Part shown: positions 25,958 to 36,039 of the stretch, in pieces
Layout: the number at the start of each line of letters is the position of its first letter
How positions within the stretch are numbered: position 1 is the stretch's first letter
NCBI GenBank assembly: GCA_018715195.1
Contig: DVMA01000021.1
Span: 1 to 36,039 of the forward strand
Direction of reading: 5' to 3'
From: Candidatus Coproplasma excrementavium
Lineage (GTDB): Bacteria; Bacillota; Clostridia; Christensenellales; Borkfalkiaceae
Length of the DNA stretch: 36,039 bases
The notes under the pieces: model-generated
The model's database searches: none
What the model saw: the letters and a program-made list of their open reading frames with translations, nothing else
What the model was told of the DNA's origin: nothing
Made by a program: the position numbers and the translations under genes

Positions 25958-28441
25958 ATGGCAAAAAAGAACAACGGCAATTTTCAGACATCGATACCGC
26001 AGGGCAACGTATTCATCACTCCGATAGAGGACGTAATGCCCCAGTCAATGCTGCCTTACGCCGAATTTGTAATTCTGGACAGGGCGTTGCCCCGCGTGGA
26101 GGACGGCCTCAAACCAGTTCAGCGCCGCATACTCTATACAATGATGGAGATGGGGCTCACGCCCGATAAGCCGCACAAAAAGTCTGCGCGCATAGTCGGC
26201 GACTGCATGGGCAAGTACCACCCTCACGGCGACAGCTCGGTATACGACGCAATGGTGCGCATGGCGCAGGACTTCAACATGCGCATGACGCTCGTCAACG
26301 GACACGGCAACTTCGGTTCGGTGGACGGCGACCCCGCCGCCGCGATGAGGTATACCGAGGCCAGACTGGAGCCGCTCGCGCTCGAACTTTTAAAGGATAT
26401 CGACAAGGAGACGGTGCCCTTTTCCTTCAACTTCGACGATTCCCTGCTCGAGCCCGACATACTCCCGGGCAGGTTCCCCAATCTGCTTGTAAACGGCGCT
26501 AACGGCATAGCGGTAGGCCTTGCAACCAACATACCCACCCACAACCTGGGCGAGGTGATAGACGGCGTCTGCGCCTATATAGACAATCCACGCATCTCGC
26601 TCAAAGAGATGATGAAGATAATTCCCGGCCCCGACTTTTCCACGGGCGGCTTTGTAATCGGCAACGAGCTGGAGCAGGCCTATGAAACGGGCAAGGGCAG
26701 AATAACGCTGCGCGCAAAGTACTCGGTGGAAACGGGTACGGGCGGCAAAAAGAACATAGTAATAACCGAACTTCCCTACCAGACCAACAAGGCCGAACTT
26801 CTGCGCAAGATAATGCTGTTGAAGGAGGCCAAAAAGGACGTTCTCTCCGACATAACGGACATCGTGGACGAATCTGACCGCACGGGCATGCGCGCCGTAA
26901 TCTCCTGCAAGAAGGAGGCGGACGTGGACGCCATTCTCGCGGTGTTGCTCAAGTATACCGACCTGGAGTGCACGTTCGGCATAAATATGGTCGCCATAGC
27001 GGGCGGCAAGCCGCAGCAGCTGGGACTTCTGGACATAATAAGGTACTACGTAAACTATCAGAGGCTTGTGGTTCTGCGCCGCGCCAAGTTCGAGCTCAAG
27101 GAGGCGCAGGCCCGCAAACACATACTCGAAGGCCTTATCGTAGGCGTACACAACATTGACGAGGTTGTGCGCATAATCAAAAATGCCGAAAGCACGGCGG
27201 ACGCGCGCCAGAAACTTATGTCAAAGTTCAGCCTCTCCGAACGCCAGGCGCAGGCCATACTCGATTTAAGGCTTGCCCGCCTTGCCAAGCTGGAAGTTTA
27301 CAAGCTTGAGCAGGAGCTGGAGGAACTCAAAAAGAAGATAGCTCACCTGCAGAAGGTCATCGGCGACAAGAATATGCAGATGTCCATCGTCAAGCAGGAA
27401 ATTCTTGAAATAAAGAAAAAGTACCCCTGCCCGCGCAAGACGGTCATAAAGGGCGTCACCGAAGAAATATATGTAAAGCGCGACGACATCAAGCGCGCCG
27501 TCACCGAGTGGGCGGTATCGCTTACGGCGGACGGCAAAATCAAGTTTACCGAAAAGGCGGACTTCATTTCAAAGTTCAAAAAGCCGTTGGGCGGCCCCAA
27601 ACTTTCGGGTATGCACACGCAGGTTATATTTACGGGTTCGGATGCAATGCTTGTATGCTTTACAAACCTGGGCAACTGCGTATACGTCAACCTGGACGAC
27701 GTGGACCCCACCGACTACCGCGCCGACCCGCTCTCCCTGCACGAACTCTGTCCCGACGCTCTGGAGGGCGAGCGTGCCGTCAAGCTGTTCACCCGCCAGG
27801 AAACTTCGGGCGACGTGCTGTTCTTCACGCGGCTGGGCATGGTCAAGCGCACGGCGTGGTCGGAATATAACCTCAAAAAGAGCTACTACCAGGCAATCGT
27901 CCTCAAAGAGGGTGACGAGGTAATCAATGCGGAGACGTACGATACGGACGAGTTCTCCACAATGTTCTTCGTAAGCCGCGGCGGCTTTGCTCTCAACGCC
28001 GTCAAGGACAATCTGCCCGTTCAGGGCAGGGTAGCGGGCGGCGTGCGCGGCATGGCGCTCGGAAACGGCGACGAATGTATCTTTGCCTCGCAGATAAACG
28101 GCGAGGGCGAAATTGTCGTCGTCACCGCCGCAAACGGGTTCAAGAGGGTAATTTCCTCGCTCATAGACCCCATCGGCCGCGCCTGCAAGGGCGTAATCAT
28201 AGCCGACGTAAAGGACTGCAAGTCGCTGCTGTTCGCCGATTACGTGACAATTCCCTACACACTTGCCATAATCAACAAGGACGGCACCGTCGTTGAGCTG
28301 AACACCGAGGAAATCTCCATAGAAAACCGCGTAACCAAGGGCAAAAAGCTCAAACGCAATCCTCCGCTCGACCCCGCAAAAATAGTTGCGCTCAAACAGA
28401 AGTCGGACTACTCCGACGGCAACGTGCAGATGAGAATGTGA
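25958..28441 (+). CDS. Type IIA DNA topoisomerase subunit A (ParC/GyrA-like)
   Basis: '[26 protein letters not shown]', '[32 protein letters not shown]', 'RYTEARL' active-site Tyr; degenerate GyrA box. Confidence 0.96.
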   Translation: MAKKNNGNFQTSIPQGNVFITPIEDVMPQSMLPYAEFVILDRALPRVEDGLKPVQRRILYTMMEMGLTPDKPHKKSARIVGDCMGKYHPHGDSSVYDAMVRMAQDFNMRMTLVNGHGNFGSVDGDPAAAMRYTEARLEPLALELLKDIDKETVPFSFNFDDSLLEPDILPGRFPNLLVNGANGIAVGLATNIPTHNLGEVIDGVCAYIDNPRISLKEMMKIIPGPDFSTGGFVIGNELEQAYETGKGRITLRAKYSVETGTGGKKNIVITELPYQTNKAELLRKIMLLKEAKKDVLSDITDIVDESDRTGMRAVISCKKEADVDAILAVLLKYTDLECTFGINMVAIAGGKPQQLGLLDIIRYYVNYQRLVVLRRAKFELKEAQARKHILEGLIVGVHNIDEVVRIIKNAESTADARQKLMSKFSLSERQAQAILDLRLARLAKLEVYKLEQELEELKKKIAHLQKVIGDKNMQMSIVKQEILEIKKKYPCPRKTVIKGVTEEIYVKRDDIKRAVTEWAVSLTADGKIKFTEKADFISKFKKPLGGPKLSGMHTQVIFTGSDAMLVCFTNLGNCVYVNLDDVDPTDYRADPLSLHELCPDALEGERAVKLFTRQETSGDVLFFTRLGMVKRTAWSEYNLKKSYYQAIVLKEGDEVINAETYDTDEFSTMFFVSRGGFALNAVKDNLPVQGRVAGGVRGMALGNGDECIFASQINGEGEIVVVTAANGFKRVISSLIDPIGRACKGVIIADVKDCKSLLFADYVTIPYTLAIINKDGTVVELNTEEISIENRVTKGKKLKRNPPLDPAKIVALKQKSDYSDGNVQMRM

Positions 28442-28530
28442 CAGAGCCTTCTCAATGCGCGCGCCTTGAAAATAATAAAGAACGCGCGCAAACGTGCGCA
28501 CGCGCGTATATATAATATGGTATATGGAAC

Positions 28531-28563
28531 GGCCGACCGCAATTTTTGCGGTCGGCCTTTTTT
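28531..28563 (+). terminator. Intrinsic terminator after the topoisomerase A gene
   Basis: GGCCGACCGCAA-TTT-TTGCGGTCGGCC-TTTTTT. Confidence 0.92.
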
Positions 28564-28672
28564 CTGCGCAATATATTTTGGCGAAGTCTGCAAAATTTTT
28601 TGTGATTTTTTGGTTAAAGGCGGGCGTCGTTGTTTATATTATTACTGTAAACAAAATGGCAGGATAAATAAG

Positions 28673-29272
28673 ATGTCAGAAAAGCATAACAAACATAAAC
28701 ATGCAGCCGATGCCGCAGAAAATTCCGAAGAGCTGCCCGAAGAGGAGCTCCCCGAAGCAGAGGAACCTGAAAAGGAACTTCCCGAAACGGAGGAGCAGCC
28801 CGCTGAAAAGCAGCCCGAGGAAAAACAGCCCACCGAGCTGGAAAAAGCTCAGGCGCTGGCTGAAGATTACAAGCGTAAATGGTATATGGTAGCCGCCGAA
28901 TACGATAACTACCGCAAGCGTACGGCAACGCAGGCTTCGCAGTCGTATGAAGCAGGCAAGGCGGAGGCCATTTTAAAACTTCTGCCCGTAGCCGATACCT
29001 TCGGTTACGCTCTCGATGCGGCAAAGGATGAGGCCACAAGGGCCGGCATTGATAAGATAATAAAGAATTTTGTAAATATACTCGCCTCTCTCGGCGTGGA
29101 GGAAGCGGACATAAAGCCGGGCGACAAATTCGATGAAAGCGTTGCCGAAGCAATAATGAACGTTCCCTGCGGCGACGGCGAACAGCCCAATACCGTAAAG
29201 CTGGTACTCAAAAAGGGGTACAGACAGAACGGCAAGGTAATACGTTTTGCACAGGTTTCCGTAACGGTCTGA
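28673..29272 (+). CDS. grpE: Nucleotide exchange factor GrpE
   Basis: 'WYMVAAEYDNYRKRTATQ', 'LPVADTFGYALDAAKDE', 'VAEAIMNVPCGDGEQPNTVKLVLKKGYRQNGKVIRFAQVSV'; start at ATG 28673. Confidence 0.94.
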   Translation: MSEKHNKHKHAADAAENSEELPEEELPEAEEPEKELPETEEQPAEKQPEEKQPTELEKAQALAEDYKRKWYMVAAEYDNYRKRTATQASQSYEAGKAEAILKLLPVADTFGYALDAAKDEATRAGIDKIIKNFVNILASLGVEEADIKPGDKFDESVAEAIMNVPCGDGEQPNTVKLVLKKGYRQNGKVIRFAQVSVTV

Positions 29273-29342
29273 AAGGGCAGCAAAGAGAAATCTGATGCGC
29301 GAGGGCAATTCCCTCATATGCGGAAATCTTTCCGCTGACTGA

Positions 29343-31184
<1,842 letters not shown>

Positions 31185-31220
31185 TTAAAGGTTTCACCTC
31201 CTAAAAATAAATAGAACGCT

Positions 31221-31254
31221 GGCGCACGGGGGAAGCAGAAAGCCTCCGTGCGCC
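31221..31254 (+). promoter_or_regulatory. Strong hairpin in the dnaK-dnaJ spacer, no T run
   Basis: GGCGCACGGGGG ... CCTCCGTGCGCC, 12-bp stem with one G-U pair. Confidence 0.65.
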
Positions 31255-31312
31255 GTGCGGCATTAAACGAAAGCGCATCCGGCGCTGTAAAATAATACAA
31301 CAAAAAAGGGCA

Positions 31313-31339
31313 TTGGTTGCGGCATATATGCGGTCCTAT
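31313..31339 (+). repeat. Dispersed intergenic repeat, copy 2
   Basis: TTGGTTGCGGCATATATGCGGTCCTAT. Confidence 0.7.
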
Positions 31340-31382
31340 CATAAATTTCGGGGACGGCCGCAGGCCCGTTTCAGGGTAAACT

Positions 31383-32534
31383 ATGGCAGAGAAAAAGAAC
31401 TATTATGAAATTCTGGGCGTATCGAGAACGGCCACGCAGGACGAAATAAAGTCGGCGTACCGTAAGCTTGCCAAGCAGTATCATCCCGATTTCCACCCGG
31501 GCGACAAAGAAGCGGCGGATAAGTTCAAGGAAGTGAACGAGGCCAACGCCGTACTTTCCGATGAGCAGAAGCGCAAGCAGTACGACTTTGAGCTGGATCA
31601 TCCCAACATGGGCGGTTTCAGCGGCGGCGCAGGCGGCTTTTCGGGCTTCTCGGAGGGCGGATTCGGCGGTTTCGAAGATATAATAAGCTCCATGTTCGGC
31701 GGCGGATTCGGCGGTGCAAGCCGTCAGTCAAGACCCGCGCGCGGCGCTGATATCGAACAGACAATATCGCTCTCCTTCTTGGATGCCATAAAGGGCTGCA
31801 CCAAGGAAATCAGCTACTTCAGGAACGAACCTTGCCGTTCGTGCAACGGCACCGGTGCGCGCGGCGGTACGGAATACACAAAATGTACGCGCTGCGGCGG
31901 TACGGGCCGCGTAAAATTCCAGCAGGATACGCTGTTCGGCCGCACCATTCAGGTGGGTGCCTGCCCCGATTGCGGCGGTACGGGCCGTAAAATCACCGAA
32001 AAGTGCCCCGACTGCAAGGGCAAGGGCTACAAACGCGTTGAAACGCGCTTTACGGTAAACATTCCCGCGGGTGTGGATAAGGACAGCTCCCTGAGAAAAC
32101 GCGGTTTCGGTCAGGCTGCACCCAACGGCGGCGAGCCCGGCGATCTGTACATCTATTTCCGCATAGAGCCTCACAAATTGCTCCGCAGGGAGGATAAGGA
32201 CCTGTTCGTAACGGTGCCCATCTCCTACAAGACGGCCGTCTGCGGCGGTAAAATCATGGTGCCCGGCATAGACGATATGATTGAATATACCGTACCCGAA
32301 GGCACTCCCTCGGGCACAAGGTTCTGTCTGCGCGGCAAGGGCGTAAAAACGGTCAACGGCACGGGCAATCTGTACGTCACCGTAGAGATAGAAGTTCCCA
32401 CCCGCCTTACCCGCGACCAGGAGAAAAAGGTTGCGGAAAGCGAGGACAATATCGCGCTCAAATCGTGCGACAATATGTCCAGGTTTGCCAACACCGTTTC
32501 GGCAGTCTACGGCAAAACTTTGGGCAAACAGTAA
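31383..32534 (+). CDS. dnaJ: Chaperone DnaJ
   Basis: J-domain '[38 protein letters not shown]'; Gly/Phe region; four zinc-finger repeats 'CRSCNGTG', 'CTRCGGTG', 'CPDCGGTG', 'CPDCKGKG'. Confidence 0.98.
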   Translation: MAEKKNYYEILGVSRTATQDEIKSAYRKLAKQYHPDFHPGDKEAADKFKEVNEANAVLSDEQKRKQYDFELDHPNMGGFSGGAGGFSGFSEGGFGGFEDIISSMFGGGFGGASRQSRPARGADIEQTISLSFLDAIKGCTKEISYFRNEPCRSCNGTGARGGTEYTKCTRCGGTGRVKFQQDTLFGRTIQVGACPDCGGTGRKITEKCPDCKGKGYKRVETRFTVNIPAGVDKDSSLRKRGFGQAAPNGGEPGDLYIYFRIEPHKLLRREDKDLFVTVPISYKTAVCGGKIMVPGIDDMIEYTVPEGTPSGTRFCLRGKGVKTVNGTGNLYVTVEIEVPTRLTRDQEKKVAESEDNIALKSCDNMSRFANTVSAVYGKTLGKQ

Positions 32535-32580
32535 GCAGTCATTTGCAAAACTTAATCAGATTATAAATAATCAGATTATA

Positions 32581-32611
32581 AAAAAGCTCCGCTTATGCGG
32601 AGCTTTTTTTG
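32581..32611 (+). terminator. Intrinsic terminator after dnaJ
   Basis: AAAAAGCTCCGC-TTAT-GCGGAGCTTTTTTT. Confidence 0.9.
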
Positions 32612-32695
32612 TGTGTTTTAAGCTATATCTGCGTGCCTTGCGTGTCGCAAAATTGCGGCTGTAATTTTTGCGTCGGCAGTCTGTTTTCTTTGATA

Positions 32696-32723
32696 GTTGC
32701 GGCATATATGGCGGTCAATCGCC
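32696..32723 (+). repeat. Dispersed intergenic repeat, copy 3 (overlaps the tail of the GH5 region)
   Basis: GTTGCGGCATATATGGCGGTCAATCGCC. Confidence 0.65.
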
Positions 32724-34029
32724 TTTTGTGCCCTTTTTAAAGTATTCCTTCCAGTAGCCGAGAGCGGCGGAGGGAGTGGCATTTCGCGTGGCCGTTGCCG
32801 AGTATGTTGCGGCAATTTCTTTATAAGTGGCGGAGGAGAGGTCCACGGGCGGTATTTCCAGTTCGTACAGCCCCCAGTTCAGCTGTCCGCTGCCGCGGTG
32901 GGTGCGCACGTAAAGATTGCGGTATTTTTTTCTCGCGGCGGTATATTGCGGCGTTAGTCTTGTATGTCCAGGAAGTGAACGACCACCCCAGCGTGTCAAA
33001 GTAATCAAAGTAAGTCTGCCAGTCCTTTTTTCTGCCGTATGCGTTCCATTCGCCTATATATACGGGCGTATTGTAGCGCATAAGGTTGTGCAGAGCCTTG
33101 TACGTTTTAAGACACGTCTTCTGCGAAAAGGGTGTAAGGTTGTAAATGTGATACTCTATGCATATGTTTTTCCAGCCGAAGGGCTTTATTCTCGCGCCGT
33201 TGAATGGGAAGGAAAAACATTCAATGAATATAAGGTGAAACGGGTCGGCTTCGCGCACGGCGCGATATAGCCTGTCGTAGTATTCAAAATTAATTTTTCC
33301 GCCGTAGCGGTGCGGCCGTCTGCGCGGTTCGTTAAGCAGGTCATAGCCTGCAACCGTCTTGTTGTCGCGGAAGTGCGCCGCTATTTCACGCCACAGCCTT
33401 TCGCAGTTTGCCTCATTCTGTGCGTTGCCGTAAAGCTCAAAGTGATTGTCGTCGCCCGAGTGGTGGTCCATATTCTGCGAACCGTGTCCGCCGTGCATAT
33501 CAAGTATGGCGTACAGTCCGTATTTTTCGCACATATCCACAGCCCAATCAAGCCGCGCAAAGGCGTTCTCTTTCAGCTTGCCGTCCCGTTCAAGGTTCAT
33601 GTAGCAAAACGGTATGCGCACGGCGTTCATTCCTGTGCTCGCAATATTTTCAAAGTCCTCTTCGCGTATGTAGGTGTCAAGGTACAGCTCTTCCAGCTCC
33701 TCGGCCTGCCTCGGCGTAAGGTTGGGGTTTGAAAGCATTGCCGCTCTGCCGCGGCGCAGGGTATATACGCCCGTTTCAAAGTTGTTTACTTTTGTTACGC
33801 TCATCCACGGTTCGGGTATGAACCAGTTGCCAACATTCACGCCTTTAAGTTGCAGTATGTTGCCCTCGCCGTCGTAAAGATTTGTCCCCACGGCCTGCAC
33901 ATATCCGTTTGAATCGGCTATATGTGCGGGTCTTTTACTGTTCGGGTCTGTATTTAAAAGAATAATCGCCGCAGTCGCCGCGGCTATTAGTATGGCTGCA
34001 ATGATGCAGCCGATAATAATTCCTGCCAT
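32715..34029 (-). pseudogene. GH5-like glycoside hydrolase with N-terminal TM, split by an apparent frameshift at an A7 run (pseudogene, assembly error or recoding)
   Basis: ORF 32821-34029: 'NGYVQAVGTNLYDGEGNILQLKGVNVGNWFIPEPWM', 'GMNAVRIPFCYMNL', 'YDLLNEPRRR', 'VYIGEWNAYG'. The coherent C-terminus 'YRNLYVRTHRGSGQLNWGLYELEIPPVDLSSATYKEI' is in ORF 32715-33008, another minus frame. Confidence 0.8.
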
Positions 34030-34097
34030 TTTTTCTCCCTTATCTTAATGGCGCAACTGGCTGATTCAAGGTTTTAAAGTAAAGCACATCGGCTTTT

Positions 34098-34292
34098 TTA
34101 CGTTTCTGAACTGTCGTTCCCGCCGCCTTGCTCCTTGTTGCCTTTGCGCCTTTTTACGCATTCGGTCAGCAGATATTCTATCTGCCCGTTTACCGAGCGG
34201 AAGTCGTCCTCCGCCCAGGCGGCAATTTCGGCGTAAAGCTTGGCCGAAAGCCTTAAAGGTATCTGTTTTTTGCCTTTTTCCTTTTCCATCAT
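34098..34292 (-). CDS. Arc/ribbon-helix-helix family small DNA-binding protein
   Basis: 64 aa; 'KKQIPLRLSAKLYAEIAAWAEDDFRSVNGQIEYLLTECVKRRK' is RHH-like. Confidence 0.8.
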   Translation of the reverse strand: MMEKEKGKKQIPLRLSAKLYAEIAAWAEDDFRSVNGQIEYLLTECVKRRKGNKEQGGGNDSSET

Positions 34293-34312
34293 TTCACCTT
34301 TAATGCCGCTTT

Positions 34313-34349
34313 ATTTTTTCGCACCCTCCCGCAAAAAGCGGGAGGGTGC
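34313..34349 (-). terminator. Intrinsic terminator for the SPFH gene
   Basis: GCACCCTCCCGC-AAAAA-GCGGGAGGGTGC, T-rich on the minus strand downstream. Confidence 0.85.
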
Positions 34350-34370
34350 AAGGCTTATTTGTGCGTTATT

Positions 34371-34395
34371 TATGGCATATATGCGGGGCAATTGC
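34371..34395 (+). repeat. Dispersed intergenic repeat, copy 4 (degenerate)
   Basis: TATGGCATATATGCGGGGCAATTGC. Confidence 0.55.
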
Positions 34396-34402
34396 TCTTT
34401 AA

Positions 34403-35413
34403 TCAGTACAGAGAGCCGCTGTTGACTATCGGCTGGGCGTCCTTGTTGCCGCAGAGTACGACTAAAAGATTGGATACCATTGCCGCCTTGCGCTCTTCGT
34501 CCAGTTCCACGGTGTGCTTTTCGCTGAGCCTTTCAAGCGCCATTTCAACCATTCCGACCGCGCCGTCCACAATCATTTTGCGCGCGTCGATAATGGCGGA
34601 GGCCTGCTGACGCTGCAACATTGCCGCCGCAATTTCGGGTGCGTAGGCAAGGTAGGTTATGCGCGCTTCAATTATCTCAAGTCCCGCATCGGCCACTTTT
34701 TCCTGTATTTTGTCGCGTATGCGCTTTACAACAACTTCGCTTGAACCGCGCAGACTGCCGTCGTCTGCCATTCCGTCACCCGTGGTATCCACGTTGGGCG
34801 CCACGTCGTAGGGGTATATGCGCACAATGTCCCTCAGCGCGGTGTCGCATTGCAGGGATAAAAATTCCTTGTAGTTATCCACGTTGAACACCGCCTTTGC
34901 CGTATCCACAACGCGCCAGGTTACGGCAATGCCTATCTCAACGGGGTTGCCCAGGCAGTCGTTAATCTTCTGCTTTGCGTTGGAAAGCGTCATAACCTTA
35001 AGCGAAATTTTCATGTTGCTGGAAAAGCCCTGTGCGGCGGAGGCAATAGGCTTTTCGGTGGTTACGTCGCCGCTCTGCCCCAGTTTTGTCTTTGCGGCGG
35101 GGTTGAACGACTGGCAGAAGGGGTTTACATAATAAAATCCGTCTCCGCGCAGCGTGCCGTAGTACTTTCCGAACAGAGTTAAAACAAGCGCCTCCTGCGG
35201 CTTTATAACTTTCAGACCGCCGAAAAGTATCCACCCGAATATAAGGTAGACAACGCATATAATCGTGCCTGCAATATAGCCCGTGTTGTTCGCGCCCTCC
35301 TCAAAGTGCAGCGAGCACGCAATCGCGCCGGCAATGGCCGCTATGTAAAGAATAGCAAGCACAATCAGTGCCGCCATGCCGTTCGGCTTTTTGTTGAGTG
35401 TTTTTTCAGTCAT
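34403..35413 (-). CDS. SPFH domain (stomatin/prohibitin/flotillin-like) membrane protein
   Basis: 336 aa; N-terminal TM segments; 'VIKPQEALVLTLFGKYYGTLRGDGFYYVNPF', 'ITYLAYAPEIAAAMLQRQQASAIIDARKMIVDGAVGMVEMAL'. Confidence 0.92.
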   Translation of the reverse strand: MTEKTLNKKPNGMAALIVLAILYIAAIAGAIACSLHFEEGANNTGYIAGTIICVVYLIFGWILFGGLKVIKPQEALVLTLFGKYYGTLRGDGFYYVNPFCQSFNPAAKTKLGQSGDVTTEKPIASAAQGFSSNMKISLKVMTLSNAKQKINDCLGNPVEIGIAVTWRVVDTAKAVFNVDNYKEFLSLQCDTALRDIVRIYPYDVAPNVDTTGDGMADDGSLRGSSEVVVKRIRDKIQEKVADAGLEIIEARITYLAYAPEIAAAMLQRQQASAIIDARKMIVDGAVGMVEMALERLSEKHTVELDEERKAAMVSNLLVVLCGNKDAQPIVNSGSLY

Positions 35414-35609
35414 TTTTCATATCCTCCTCATTTTGGATATTTATTTGGTATCATTATGATATCACACATCTCATGCTTTGTCAATATGCATTTTTTATGT
35501 TGCACGTAATTCTGCCGCACTGGTCTTGGCGGTTCATAAGTTTAGCCAAAACATTTTGCGGCGGTGGAACTGCCCGCCGTATCGGTGAAAAGTGTGTTCT
35601 GCTCATAAG

Positions 35610-35895
35610 TTTTCCACAAAAGTTGCAGACATTACACGGTGGATAACTTTGCAATAACAATGTAAAAAATTCGTCGAAAAACCGTCCGAAAAGGGAATTA
35701 TACAGCGGTTTGGGTATAAATTGTGGATAAGTGGATAATTACTCACAAGTTTTACGGTCAGTTACCCACACCAAAATGTGGAAGAATGTGGATAACGCGG
35801 CGGTATATGCACACAGTAATGTGGATAACTTTTGCCTGTATATGCTCGTCTGTTGATAAATACAGAAACCTGCGTATATAAAAAATTTTCTCCGC
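35610..35895 (+). other. Candidate chromosomal replication origin (DnaA-box cluster plus AT-rich segment)
   Basis: TGTGGATAA exact at 35722, 35787 and 35820; one-mismatch boxes at 35610 (TTTTCCACA), 35638 (GGTGGATAA), 35730 (AGTGGATAA), 35762 (TTACCCACA) and 35851 (TGTTGATAA); then GTATATAAAAAATTTTC. Confidence 0.68.
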
Positions 35896-36039
35896 TATGA
35901 GACTATTGCGAGGTAAAATATGGAAAAGCACTGGCACGCTTCAGCTATATTCAGACTGCAATGGCGGGGCATCCGTCTGCCGTAGAATGTGGCTGACGGC
36001 AGAGCGCTGTAATGCTGTTCCCCGTTTCTTGTAAATCTG

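Noticed and set aside
27569-28501. 310-aa minus-strand ORF
   Set aside because: Antisense to the ParC/GyrA-like gene; shadow ORF.
34098-34292. Toxin-antitoxin pair
   Set aside because: RHH protein is antitoxin-like, but the adjacent gene is an SPFH protein, not a toxin.

Overview
36 kb chromosomal window, probably from an uncultured Clostridia/Firmicutes bacterium (inferred from gene content and promoter style only). From left to right it contains: (i) an AraC-type regulator divergent from a pentose/L-arabinose operon (transketolase, FGGY kinase, ribulose-5-P 4-epimerase, small transaldolase, L-arabinose isomerase); (ii) two minus-strand secreted, C-terminally membrane-anchored proteins flanking a small HTH-like ORF; (iii) a compact phage head/DNA-packaging cassette (large terminase, small ORF, portal, scaffold-like, major capsid, adaptor-like, hub/stopper-like, terminal ORF), with no recognisable tail, lysis, integrase or replication genes; (iv) an rRNA-methyltransferase-like gene, an RluA-family pseudouridine synthase and a large anchored surface protein; (v) ParE/GyrB-like and ParC/GyrA-like topoisomerase genes; (vi) grpE-dnaK-dnaJ without hrcA or a visible CIRCE; (vii) a GH5-like glycosidase with an apparent A7 frameshift, a ribbon-helix-helix protein and an SPFH protein; (viii) a terminal non-coding region with a cluster of DnaA-box-like sites (candidate oriC). 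The main candidate for an undescribed system is the head-only phage cassette: its ORFs are intact, it sits between housekeeping genes, a perfect inverted repeat lies just upstream of the terminase, and a strong hairpin lies between capsid and adaptor. Other notable signals are a short palindromic repeat dispersed in intergenic regions, two likely leaderless promoters, and a possible leader peptide before the transketolase. All functional calls come from reading motifs by eye; no searches were run.
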